From Candidatus Binatus soli (GTDB lineage: Bacteria > Desulfobacterota > Binatia > Binatales > Binataceae), in the NCBI GenBank assembly GCA_002479255.1, contig DLMJ01000034.1, forward strand, positions 1 through 60,707: 60,707 nucleotides of DNA. Reading direction: 5' to 3'. Positions 23,539 through 31,412 of this stretch are shown one piece after another (the first letter of the stretch is position 1; each line of letters opens with the position of its first letter). Below the pieces are notes generated by a model. That model ran no database searches, had not been told where the DNA came from, and saw only the letters and a list, made by a program, of their open reading frames with translations. Both the position numbers and the translations under genes were made by a program.

Positions 23539-24099
23539 ATGACTAAAGAAGACCGATTTGTAGTGAATCCGTTGATTCGCTGGTTTAAGGAGCAAAAAGC
23601 GGATTGGACCCTTCACAAACCCTCACACGGCACTTCCGCTACGGGATGGGACATTGAGGCGAGTCGAAACAAACAAGACCTGCTCATCGAGGCAAAATAC
23701 ATTGCCGGCCCGGCCCTAGCCTCATTTGCGGGCTTGGTCACAGCCCCTTTGGCGAAACGTGCTCAACATTCCATGGTCAGGAAATACCGGAGTTGGTGCC
23801 ATGGTGTCTGTTGGGCCATCGGTATTGAACCCCCCCGAAACATGTATCAGATTCTCTTCGACTACATGGCCCGGAATCCAAAGTTCTGGAAGCATTACGG
23901 TGAGGACCTCCGAATGAAGTACATCTTCTTCGTGCATGAGGGAGAGGTGACGAGGATTTCATTCACCGCTTTTTTACGCAAGACGAAACTGTACGGTGAC
24001 CGCGCTGATGGTAAAACACTTGGGGTGCGGCGGCGGATCGCCGAGGATTTGATGAGCCCATATCTGAAACGCTCTGCCAGCGCAGCCGCACAGATATAG
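23539..24099 (+). CDS. Hypothetical protein, possible PD-(D/E)XK nuclease-fold
   Basis: A 186-residue protein of unrecognised family. G-W-D-I-E-A-S-R-N-K-Q-D-L-L-I-E-A-K-Y-I (about residues 37-56) has the D-(x)n-E-x-K spacing of a PD-(D/E)XK nuclease core. The sequence has many Lys, Trp and Met residues. Base composition is visibly less GC-rich than neighbours (aaagaagaccgatttg, gaagtacatcttcttcgtg), suggesting recent acquisition. Start ATG 23539. It ends before a bidirectional terminator at 24241. No methyltransferase or helicase partner adjoins it. The nuclease assignment is tentative. Confidence 0.5.
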   Translation: MTKEDRFVVNPLIRWFKEQKADWTLHKPSHGTSATGWDIEASRNKQDLLIEAKYIAGPALASFAGLVTAPLAKRAQHSMVRKYRSWCHGVCWAIGIEPPRNMYQILFDYMARNPKFWKHYGEDLRMKYIFFVHEGEVTRISFTAFLRKTKLYGDRADGKTLGVRRRIAEDLMSPYLKRSASAAAQI

Positions 24100-24240
24100 C
24101 GCACTACCCTCTGGGGCGGCATAGACAGTCAGAGTGCCGAACACCGACATCGACGACGTGGGATTGTTGAAGCGTATTTTACGAAACTGGGGCGTTTCGG
24201 ACGACGTTTTCATCAATGTATGAAAGCTGACCGGAAAAGC

Positions 24241-24273
24241 GAGGGCCGATCGGGGATCCGACCGGCCCTCTTT
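24241..24273. terminator. Bidirectional terminator
   Basis: GAGGGCCG (24241-24248) pairs with CGGCCCTC (24263-24270), with an inner TCGG/CCGA extension, then TTT. It lies between the convergent genes ending at 24099 and 24297. Confidence 0.8.
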
Positions 24274-24296
24274 GCGTGATTCGTTTTGTAGGCGGT

Positions 24297-25382
24297 CTAC
24301 TCGAACATCAGGACCGTGCGGGCGACTTCTCCGGCCTTCATCGCGCGGAACGCCTCATTGACGTCCTCGAGTTTGCCGCGGCGCGTGATCATGTCGTCGA
24401 GGTCGAGCCGCCCCTGCTGATAGAACTCGATGATGCGCGGCATGTCGATGCGGAAGCGGTTCGAACCCATGAAGCATCCCTGGATGCGCTTCTCGAACAG
24501 GAAGGAGAACCCGTCCATTTCGACTTTCTGCCCGAGCGGAACCATCCCGACAATCGTGGCGACGCCGCCGACGCCGATCGATTCGTAAGCCTGCTCGGCC
24601 GCCAGCTTGAGCCCGATCGCTTCGAAGGAGTAATCGACGCCGCCGCCGCTGAGCGCGCGAATCTGGCTGACCGCGTCGCCCTTCGACGCATCGACGGCGT
24701 GAGTCGCGCCGAGCTTTTTGGCGAGTTCGAGCTTGGCGGGGAACTTGTCCACCGCGATGATCATTCGCGCGCCGGCGATGCGCGCACCCTGGATGATCGC
24801 GAGGCCGACTCCTCCCGCGCCGAAGACGGCGACGGTGGAACCCGGCGCAACTTTCGCGGTGTTAAGCGCGGCGCCGACGCCGGTCATCACGCCGCATCCG
24901 ATCAGCGCGGCACGATCGAGCGGCACGTCGTTGCCAATCTTCACGAGCGCATTTTCGTGGACCAGCATCTTTTCGGCGTATCCCGACAGGTCGGCGAACT
25001 GATTGATCAGCTGGCCCTTCTGCGAGAGGCGCGGCGGGTCGCCGGGGGCGCGTTGGGTGGCCTCCTTGTTCGAGCAGAGGTTCGGATGGCCGGACATGCA
25101 TTCCTCGCAGTAGCCGCAAAAGACCGACAGGCACGCGATCACGTGGTCACCGGGCTTAAGGTACGAGACCTGCGAGCCGACTTTCTCGACGACGCCGGCG
25201 GCCTCGTGGCCGAGGATCGCGGGGGTCGTCCAAAAGTACAGGCCGTCGACGAAATGAAGATCGCTATGGCATACGCCGCTGGCGACCGTGCGCACCAGGA
25301 CTTCGCGGGCTTTGGGTTCGTCGATATCGACCTGCTCGATGGTGAGTGGCTGACCGGGACCGTGGAAGACAGCAGCTTTCAT
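24297..25382 (-). CDS. Zinc-dependent alcohol dehydrogenase, MDR family (copy 1)
   Basis: A 361-residue medium-chain dehydrogenase. Catalytic zinc: C38 (GVCHSDLHFVDG), H59-E60 (LGHEAAG) and C163 (IGCGV). Structural zinc: C89, C92, C95, C103 (FCGYCEECMSGHPNLC). NAD fold: GAGGVG (188-193), with VDKF where an Asp selects NAD. It should oxidise a primary alcohol or aldehyde adduct to an aldehyde or ester; the substrate is unknown. ATG 25382 has a GGAG site. The gene begins 31 nt after the stop of a close paralog on the same strand, indicating tandem duplication and co-transcription. Confidence 0.93.
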   Translation of the reverse strand: MKAAVFHGPGQPLTIEQVDIDEPKAREVLVRTVASGVCHSDLHFVDGLYFWTTPAILGHEAAGVVEKVGSQVSYLKPGDHVIACLSVFCGYCEECMSGHPNLCSNKEATQRAPGDPPRLSQKGQLINQFADLSGYAEKMLVHENALVKIGNDVPLDRAALIGCGVMTGVGAALNTAKVAPGSTVAVFGAGGVGLAIIQGARIAGARMIIAVDKFPAKLELAKKLGATHAVDASKGDAVSQIRALSGGGVDYSFEAIGLKLAAEQAYESIGVGGVATIVGMVPLGQKVEMDGFSFLFEKRIQGCFMGSNRFRIDMPRIIEFYQQGRLDLDDMITRRGKLEDVNEAFRAMKAGEVARTVLMFE

Positions 25383-25413
25383 CTGGATTGCTCCTCTTTT
25401 CAGTGAATCCGCG

Positions 25414-26499
25414 CTAGTTGAACATCAGGACCGTGCGCGCGACCTCGCCGGCCTTCATGGCGCGGAAGGCCTCGTTGACGTCCTCGAGCTTGCCGCGGCG
25501 GCTGATCATGTCGTCGAGATTGAGGCGGCCCTGCATGTAGAAGTCGATGTAACGGGGCATGTCGATGCGGAAGCGGTTGGAGCCCATGTTGGAGCCTTGC
25601 AGCTTGCGCTCGGTCAGAAACATGTAGCCGTCGATTTCGACCTTCTGGCCGACGGGAATCATGCCGATCACGGTCGCGGTGCCGCCGGGCTTGAGCGCGT
25701 TGAACGCCTGCTCGGCGGCCTTCTTGAGTCCGATCGCTTCAAACGAGTAGTCGACTCCGGCGCCGGTCAGTTTTCTGATTTCATCGACGGGATCGCTGTT
25801 CGACGCGTCGACGGTGTCGGTCGCGCCCAGCCGCCTGGCCATCGCGAGCTTGCCCTCGAACATATCGACCGCGATTATTCTGCGCGCGCCCGCGATCCGC
25901 GCGCCCTGGATCGCGGCCAGTCCAACGCCGCCCGCGCCGAAGACCGCGACCGTCGAGCCGGGTTCGATCTTCGCGGTATTGAGCACCGCGCCGACGCCGG
26001 TGGTGACGCCGCATCCGATCAACGCCGCGCGATCCAGCGGCAGGTCTTCGCGAATCTTTACCACCGCATTCTCATGCAGCAGCATCTTCTCGCAGTAAGA
26101 CGAGATGTCCAGGAACTGATAGACCGGCTTGCCCTTCTGCGAGATGCGCGGCTTGTCCTGGGGGTTGCGCTGCGTGGCGGCCTTGTTCGAGCATCGATTC
26201 GGATGTCCCGACATGCATTGCTCGCAGTTGCCGCAGAACACCGACAGGCAGCAGATCACGTGATCGCCCGGCTTCACGTAGGTTACCTGTTTGCCGACTT
26301 CTTCGATGATTCCGGCGGCCTCGTGGCCGAGCACCGCGGGCGCAGGGTAGGGGTAGAAACCGTCGACGAAATGCAGGTCGCTGTGGCATACGCCGCTGGC
26401 GACGGTCTTGATCAGGACTTCGCGGTCCTGCGGTTTGTCGAGTTCGACGTCCTCGATACTGAGGGGCAACTTGGGCCCGTGGAAAATAGCGGCTTTCAT
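25414..26499 (-). CDS. Zinc-dependent alcohol dehydrogenase, MDR family (copy 2)
   Basis: A 361-residue paralog of the downstream gene, very similar across its length and identical in key residues. Catalytic zinc is C38, H59-E60 and C163. Structural zinc is C89, C92, C95 and C103. NAD loop GAGGVG at 188-193. Differences cluster at likely substrate positions (FVDGFYPYPAP against FVDGLYFWTTP, and VIGMIPVGQKVEIDGYMF). This suggests divergence of substrate range. Start ATG 26499 has CAAGGAG 9 nt upstream; the frame upstream to 26553 is noise. It is the first gene of the pair. Confidence 0.93.
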   Translation of the reverse strand: MKAAIFHGPKLPLSIEDVELDKPQDREVLIKTVASGVCHSDLHFVDGFYPYPAPAVLGHEAAGIIEEVGKQVTYVKPGDHVICCLSVFCGNCEQCMSGHPNRCSNKAATQRNPQDKPRISQKGKPVYQFLDISSYCEKMLLHENAVVKIREDLPLDRAALIGCGVTTGVGAVLNTAKIEPGSTVAVFGAGGVGLAAIQGARIAGARRIIAVDMFEGKLAMARRLGATDTVDASNSDPVDEIRKLTGAGVDYSFEAIGLKKAAEQAFNALKPGGTATVIGMIPVGQKVEIDGYMFLTERKLQGSNMGSNRFRIDMPRYIDFYMQGRLNLDDMISRRGKLEDVNEAFRAMKAGEVARTVLMFN

Positions 26500-26659
26500 T
26501 CTGAGTGCTCCTTGAGTGTGGCGATAGTATTGGCACGCGCGGGCAACGAACAACGAAAAACGGAAAACGTCCTGCGCCGCGCGAGCGCCGTGGCGACTAC
26601 CTTACTACCATACTGACGGCGCATTTCCAGTGCGGGAATTCGCGGCGCCGATGACAGGA

Positions 26660-28231
26660 CTACGGAAACATCGCCGGACGGGCTGTGCCCGCGAACGGAA
26701 CGCCCTCGAGCCGGGCGGCAGGTGAGTCCGCGCGCGCGTACAGCCGGGCCTTGTCGTCGCCATAGATGAGCCGCCAATCGCGCCGGGAATCCATCAGCTT
26801 TACGGCCGGCGAATCTCTCTCGATCAAAACGAAATCATGCGGATACGCCGCCAGCGTATGCGATCCGCCGGCCATGTTGTTGGCGAGATCAAGGTAGTCC
26901 CGGATCACTGCGGGAGGATAGGCCAGGTCATAGCGGCTGTCGATGAAGACTTTCATGCCCGGCGCGCCATGCCAAATGACGTACTGACCCCATGAGTACT
27001 GCGTCAGCACGTTTCTCGTGAACCGGTGGTTGTTCATGAAGTTGACGGCATCGGCAGGATTGTCGGATGCGTCTATGCCGGGCGACAGAATTCCGCTATG
27101 CCGCGCGAACCCGATGGCGACGACTGCGATCAGGATTTCAATGACCAACCGACCTGCCCGCGGCATCGCACGAACGCTCGCAGCGCGGGCGGCGGCGGTG
27201 GCCTCGCGCGGCCGCAGCAACAGGCCCAGGTGGTTCGCGAGCACAGGAGCGATAGCAATCGCCGCAATCGGGATGTTGCGGACGGCCGCGAAGGCTGCCG
27301 CAAGCATTACGGCGGCGACCGCGACCAGCGTCGTGTCGCCACCTTTCGGTGTGAGAACCACCGATACGACTGCGGCGGCAAAAAAGAAAAGCACCACGAC
27401 GAAATACTTCCTCTCGATGCTCCCGCTTTGCGCGGTCGTCAGAGTAGCTATCAGCGGTTTCCAATCCACAATCGCGTAATGCGTCATCGGATTCAGGATC
27501 GAATGGATCAGCGTGTACCAGGTGTCGCGCGCCGGCGGGATCAGGAACGTGCACAAAGTAGATGCGGCGGCGGCAGCGGTAATCGCAATAATGCCAAGCC
27601 CGCGGCGCGGACCGTGGCCCGCCAGGATGTCGGATACCACGGTCGTTGCGGCATACACGCCCATCGCGACGAGGCCTATGAAGAATCCGCCGTGGAGATT
27701 GCTCCAAACCGCGACGATCGGGATCGCAACCCATAGCGGCGCCGAACCGCGCCAATTGTGACGGGTAAGCAGCGCGATGATCGCCGCCAGCGCGATGAAA
27801 TCGAAAAGTTGCGGCCGAAACTGCATCACCGGCGCCAGGATCAGCGCCACGACCAGCAGGATTGCCGCCTGCACGAACGCTGGCGCCACCGCTTCGGACT
27901 CAGCGAGAACAATAAAGCAGATAGTGCCGGCCGTGCACGTGAACTTGAGCAGCTTCAAGCCGAACGGGCCGAACTTGTCGAACATGGCGGCCATGAGGAC
28001 TTCGCTCAACCATTCATGACGCAGCCACAGGAAGCCCGGCGCCGAATACGAATAAGGATTGCCGCGCGGCAGCGAGCCATGAGCGAGCAGCTCGCGGCCC
28101 CACAGAACGTGCCCCCATAGATCCGGATCACTGAGCTGGCGTGCGTCCGCGACAACGATCGCGAACAGGATCAGTGCCGGGGAGTAGCGCAACAGCGAGA
28201 CGCGGGCGGGACCGGCGGCCACCGGGCTCAT
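26660..28231 (-). CDS. Polytopic membrane protein, GT-C glycosyltransferase-like
   Basis: A 523-residue integral membrane protein with about ten hydrophobic helices. Near the N-terminus the motif SDPDLWGHVLWGRELLAHGSLPR and then W-L-R-H-E-W-L-S-E-V recalls GT-C-fold enzymes, which place an acidic D-x-D/D-P-D pair in the first periplasmic loop. The W-S-N-L-H-G-G-F-F-I-G motif follows. The C-terminal soluble part has VFIDSRYDLAYPPAVIRDYL. It may transfer a sugar from a polyprenyl donor or may be an unassigned relative. It follows the GT39-like gene by 7 nt, so the two are an operon. Confidence 0.6.
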   Translation of the reverse strand: MSPVAAGPARVSLLRYSPALILFAIVVADARQLSDPDLWGHVLWGRELLAHGSLPRGNPYSYSAPGFLWLRHEWLSEVLMAAMFDKFGPFGLKLLKFTCTAGTICFIVLAESEAVAPAFVQAAILLVVALILAPVMQFRPQLFDFIALAAIIALLTRHNWRGSAPLWVAIPIVAVWSNLHGGFFIGLVAMGVYAATTVVSDILAGHGPRRGLGIIAITAAAAASTLCTFLIPPARDTWYTLIHSILNPMTHYAIVDWKPLIATLTTAQSGSIERKYFVVVLFFFAAAVVSVVLTPKGGDTTLVAVAAVMLAAAFAAVRNIPIAAIAIAPVLANHLGLLLRPREATAAARAASVRAMPRAGRLVIEILIAVVAIGFARHSGILSPGIDASDNPADAVNFMNNHRFTRNVLTQYSWGQYVIWHGAPGMKVFIDSRYDLAYPPAVIRDYLDLANNMAGGSHTLAAYPHDFVLIERDSPAVKLMDSRRDWRLIYGDDKARLYARADSPAARLEGVPFAGTARPAMFP

Positions 28232-28238
28232 CGCAGTT

Positions 28239-29552
28239 TCACCTTCGCAGCACCGTTACGCCGCGCAGCCGCGCGACCACATCCGGATATTCCTTTCTAT
28301 ATGACCGGGCGGCACGCGGCGCGAGGTTCTGATCGCCAAGAATCAACACGGCAGCCGCTGATGCTGACGCGTCATAGCGAACCGCGCGATTGAATTGATC
28401 GGCGGGAAGATAATATCGGATCACTTCGATCGCATACGCCGGAACAATAGTCATGACGTCGCCCGGCTTGAGCGCGGAGGAGGCCGCCGCAATTGCTTCG
28501 CGATACTGCGCGTCGTGCGGCTTGCGGTCGTACGAAACGATATGGCCGACCGAGAATGCGACTGCGAGCACCAGCGCCCCGACGCGGATGAGATCGCTCT
28601 GCAACTCGAATATCCCCAGCGCGACGAGGATGAAAAATGGAACGAAGCACGACAGCGCGTAACGCTCGACGAACACCGGCGCAATCGTGTACGACGCTGC
28701 CACCATCATCAGCGGTGGCGCCCACATCCAGAGGAGCGCGAAGCCGACGGCATCGCGCGCGCCGCGGCGCCATCCGCGGACCGCACCCCAAATCGCAAGC
28801 GCCGCGAGGATCGGGAACGCGAAGCTGCCGGTTGCTTTATTGAATAGCGCGAAGGGCGCGTATACCGCCGGCGGCTTCCGCCATCCGCCGACGCTCCCGG
28901 CCGAAGCCGTGCGCAGAGATGAAAGAAGTTTCGGCACGAGAATCAATCCTGCCGCCGCGAGCAAAATCGCAAGCGTCCACGCTCGCCGCGCGTTCGCATG
29001 GTCAGGGCGCCATCGCGCGCGCACGACTACATTCAGCAGCCACAGGCCTTCAGTCGCTGGCACCAGCAATCCTGCGAAGTTCGAGGCGATCGCAATTGCC
29101 GTCAGCAGCACGACCGCCGCGTAGTTCGCGAGGCCGCCGACGCGAAACGCGCGGATGAACATCGCTACTTGCGCGAGAATCGCCGCGAGCATCAGCGGAT
29201 ACATCCGCGCCTCGCGCGAGTACTTGATCGTGACGAGGTTCACGGCAAAGACCAGCGCGGCGAGCCCCGCAACTATCCCGATGTCGTCGCGGGTCAGCGC
29301 CGATTCTCCTTCAGGCCCGAGTGCGAACAGTTCGCATACGACAAGATAAACCAGCAGTATCGACACGACGCCCAGGGCCGCCGACATCGCGCGCATCGCG
29401 GCCACGCTGGAGCCGAAAAGTGCGATCCATCCATGCAGCATCAAGTCATGTATCGGCAGCTCGCCGGGATTGAGCGCTGGTTGGCGCGCGATCACTTCAG
29501 CGGCGGTCGGCGCGGAGGCGGCCGCCCATGACGCGCCCTCGTCCGGCGACAT
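28239..29552 (-). CDS. GT39-family membrane glycosyltransferase-like protein (true start probably upstream)
   Basis: This polytopic protein has SPDEGASWAAASAPTAAEVI and L-H-G-W-I-A-L-F-G, the first-loop acidic motif and amphipathic region of ArnT/PMT-like enzymes. These take sugar from polyprenyl phosphate in the periplasm. The first ATG is at 29552 (437 residues), but the reading frame continues upstream with convincing coding content. A hydrophobic helix, ALSLILLIVALAAG, runs into RFYNLGALE and is exactly the missing first TM segment. No ATG, GTG or TTG is in frame there. CTG at 29723, overlapping the HU stop and preceded by GGAAGGG, is the best candidate. The next gene is 7 nt downstream. 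Confidence 0.72.
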   Translation of the reverse strand: MSPDEGASWAAASAPTAAEVIARQPALNPGELPIHDLMLHGWIALFGSSVAAMRAMSAALGVVSILLVYLVVCELFALGPEGESALTRDDIGIVAGLAALVFAVNLVTIKYSREARMYPLMLAAILAQVAMFIRAFRVGGLANYAAVVLLTAIAIASNFAGLLVPATEGLWLLNVVVRARWRPDHANARRAWTLAILLAAAGLILVPKLLSSLRTASAGSVGGWRKPPAVYAPFALFNKATGSFAFPILAALAIWGAVRGWRRGARDAVGFALLWMWAPPLMMVAASYTIAPVFVERYALSCFVPFFILVALGIFELQSDLIRVGALVLAVAFSVGHIVSYDRKPHDAQYREAIAAASSALKPGDVMTIVPAYAIEVIRYYLPADQFNRAVRYDASASAAAVLILGDQNLAPRAARSYRKEYPDVVARLRGVTVLRR

Positions 29553-29719
29553 CTCGAGCGCGCCGAGATTGTAAAAGCGCAGCGCGCCGCCCGCGGCGAG
29601 AGCGACGATGAGCAGGATGAGACTTAGCGCACGGGCCGAAACGATCGGGCGGGATGTCGTTTGATCGTGCGGATGATCGCGTGGTTGATCGCGCTCGTCG
29701 GCTTTGGATACGGCCGTCG

Positions 29720-29989
29720 TCAGAGACCCTTCCTTAGCTGCGGCGCCGGGCGAAAGCCCACCGTGCGAGCCGCCGGAATCGTCATTGGCGCGTTCGTGCG
29801 TGGATTGAAGCCGGCGCGTGCGCGGCGCCGGCGCACGGAAAAAGTGCCGAAGCCGGGCACCCAGAAGCGCTTGTCCTTGCGAATCGAGCGCGCAATTTGT
29901 TCGAATGCCAGGTCCAAGGTAGTGGCGACCAGCTTTTTGGGCTGATCGGTGGACCGCGCGATCGTATCAATCAATTCCGCTTTGGTCAT
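29720..29989 (-). CDS. HU/IHF-family DNA-binding protein
   Basis: An 89-residue histone-like protein. MTKAELIDTIARSTDQPKKLVATTLDLAFEQIARSI is the helical dimer region. FWVPGFGTFSVRRRRARAGFNPRTN is the beta-saddle and start of the DNA-binding arm; R-x-x-R-x-G-x-N-P-x-T is the family signature. ATG 29989 has GGAGGTCC upstream. It binds and bends DNA. It is 23 nt after trmFO in the same direction, within a topA-trmFO-HU-GT39 minus-strand run. Confidence 0.92.
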   Translation of the reverse strand: MTKAELIDTIARSTDQPKKLVATTLDLAFEQIARSIRKDKRFWVPGFGTFSVRRRRARAGFNPRTNAPMTIPAARTVGFRPAPQLRKGL

Positions 29990-30012
29990 CGACGAGGACC
30001 TCCAGCGATTTT

Positions 30013-31389
30013 CTATAGCTGAAGTGCGCGCGGAGCCATAGCCGCAGGTGGTTCGATTTGATTGCGCTCGATCCACCCGTCGATTGCCGCCAGCGCACGC
30101 GTACCCATCTCGATTTTCTTCTGACGGCCTCGCGCACGGATCTTCAAATCAGGCATCAGGCCGTAGTTCGCGTTCATTGGCTGGAAGTCGCGCCGCGTGG
30201 GATCGGTGATATACGCGACCAGCGATCCGACTGCGGTCTCGCGCGGTGGAACGATCAATTCGCGATTCATAACCAGGTTCGCGGCGTTGATTCCCGCCAG
30301 CAATCCCGCGGCGGCGGACTCGACGTAGCCTTCGACCCCGACCATCTGGCCGGCCAAAAACAAATCGTCGCGCGCCTTGAGCTGGAGTGTGGGACGGATC
30401 AGGCGCGGCGAGTCGACAAACGTGTTGCGATGGATCGAGCCGAGGCGCACGAACTCCGCCTTTTCCAGTCCGGGTATCATTCGCAGCACGCGGCGCTGCT
30501 CCGGATAAGTCATCTTGGTCTGGAATCCGACCATATTGTACAGGCGGCCGGTGGCGTCGTCCTGTCGCAGCTGCACGACCGCAAACGGCCGGCGCCCGCC
30601 GCGTGGCTCTGTGAGCCCAACCGGACGCATCGGACCGAACGCGAGCGTCATCGGGCCGCGGCGCGCCATTTCCTCTATCGGCATGCATCCCTCGAAATAA
30701 ACCGGCTTCTCGAACGGGTGCAGTTCGATTTTTTCAGCCGCCACTACCGCCGCGACGAAGGCCTCGTACTGAACCGCGGTCATCGGGCAATTGATGTAAT
30801 CATCGCCGCCCTTGCCGTAGCGCGAGGCCTTGAACGCCACGTCCATGTCGATCGAATCGGCGGCGACGATTGGCGCGATCGCGTCGTAGAAATATAAGTT
30901 GCGCGGACCGATCAGGAGGTTCAGCGACTCGCCCAGCGCCGGGCTGGTTAGAGGACCGGTGGCGAGAATTGTCAGACCGGCGGGTATCTCCGACGCCTCG
31001 GCGCGTGAAATCTCCACCATGGGATGCTGCTCGAGCGCCGCGGTGATGGCGCGCGAGAAGTCATTGCGATCGACGGCGAGTGCGGAACCCGCCGGCACCC
31101 GCGCGCGATCGGCGGCCGCAATCACCAGCGAGCCGAGCCGGCGCATCTCTTCTTTCAGAACGCCGACTGCCGTTTCCATCGAATCGTTGCGGAGCGAATT
31201 CGAGCACACCAGCTCCGCAAAATCCGCCGTCCTATGCGCTTCGGTCATTTTGACCGGCCGCATCTCGACGAGCCGCACCGCGATACCCCTGCGCGCGAGC
31301 TGATAGGCAGCCTCGCTGCCCGCGAGTCCCGCTCCGACAACGGTTACCTGGCTTTCACGAAAAGCTTGCAGGCGGGAAGAATCTGACAC
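30013..31389 (-). CDS. trmFO: Methylenetetrahydrofolate-tRNA-(uracil-54-C5)-methyltransferase
   Basis: A 458-residue flavoenzyme that makes m5U54 in tRNA using 5,10-methylenetetrahydrofolate. The FAD motif VVGAGLAGSEAAYQLARRG starts near residue 17. Family blocks: VEMRPVKMTEAH, CSNSLRNDS, YYDAI-like FYDAIAPIV, CPM at YINCPM, FEGCMPIEEMARRG and QMVGVEGYVESAAAGL. The start is taken as GTG 31389, 24 nt after topA. The frame open further upstream (to 31566) lies inside topA and is not TrmFO-like. The order topA-trmFO is conserved in many bacteria. Confidence 0.95.
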   Translation of the reverse strand: MSDSSRLQAFRESQVTVVGAGLAGSEAAYQLARRGIAVRLVEMRPVKMTEAHRTADFAELVCSNSLRNDSMETAVGVLKEEMRRLGSLVIAAADRARVPAGSALAVDRNDFSRAITAALEQHPMVEISRAEASEIPAGLTILATGPLTSPALGESLNLLIGPRNLYFYDAIAPIVAADSIDMDVAFKASRYGKGGDDYINCPMTAVQYEAFVAAVVAAEKIELHPFEKPVYFEGCMPIEEMARRGPMTLAFGPMRPVGLTEPRGGRRPFAVVQLRQDDATGRLYNMVGFQTKMTYPEQRRVLRMIPGLEKAEFVRLGSIHRNTFVDSPRLIRPTLQLKARDDLFLAGQMVGVEGYVESAAAGLLAGINAANLVMNRELIVPPRETAVGSLVAYITDPTRRDFQPMNANYGLMPDLKIRARGRQKKIEMGTRALAAIDGWIERNQIEPPAAMAPRALQL

Positions 31390-31412
31390 AGCGAAACAGC
31401 GAAACGGAGGCT

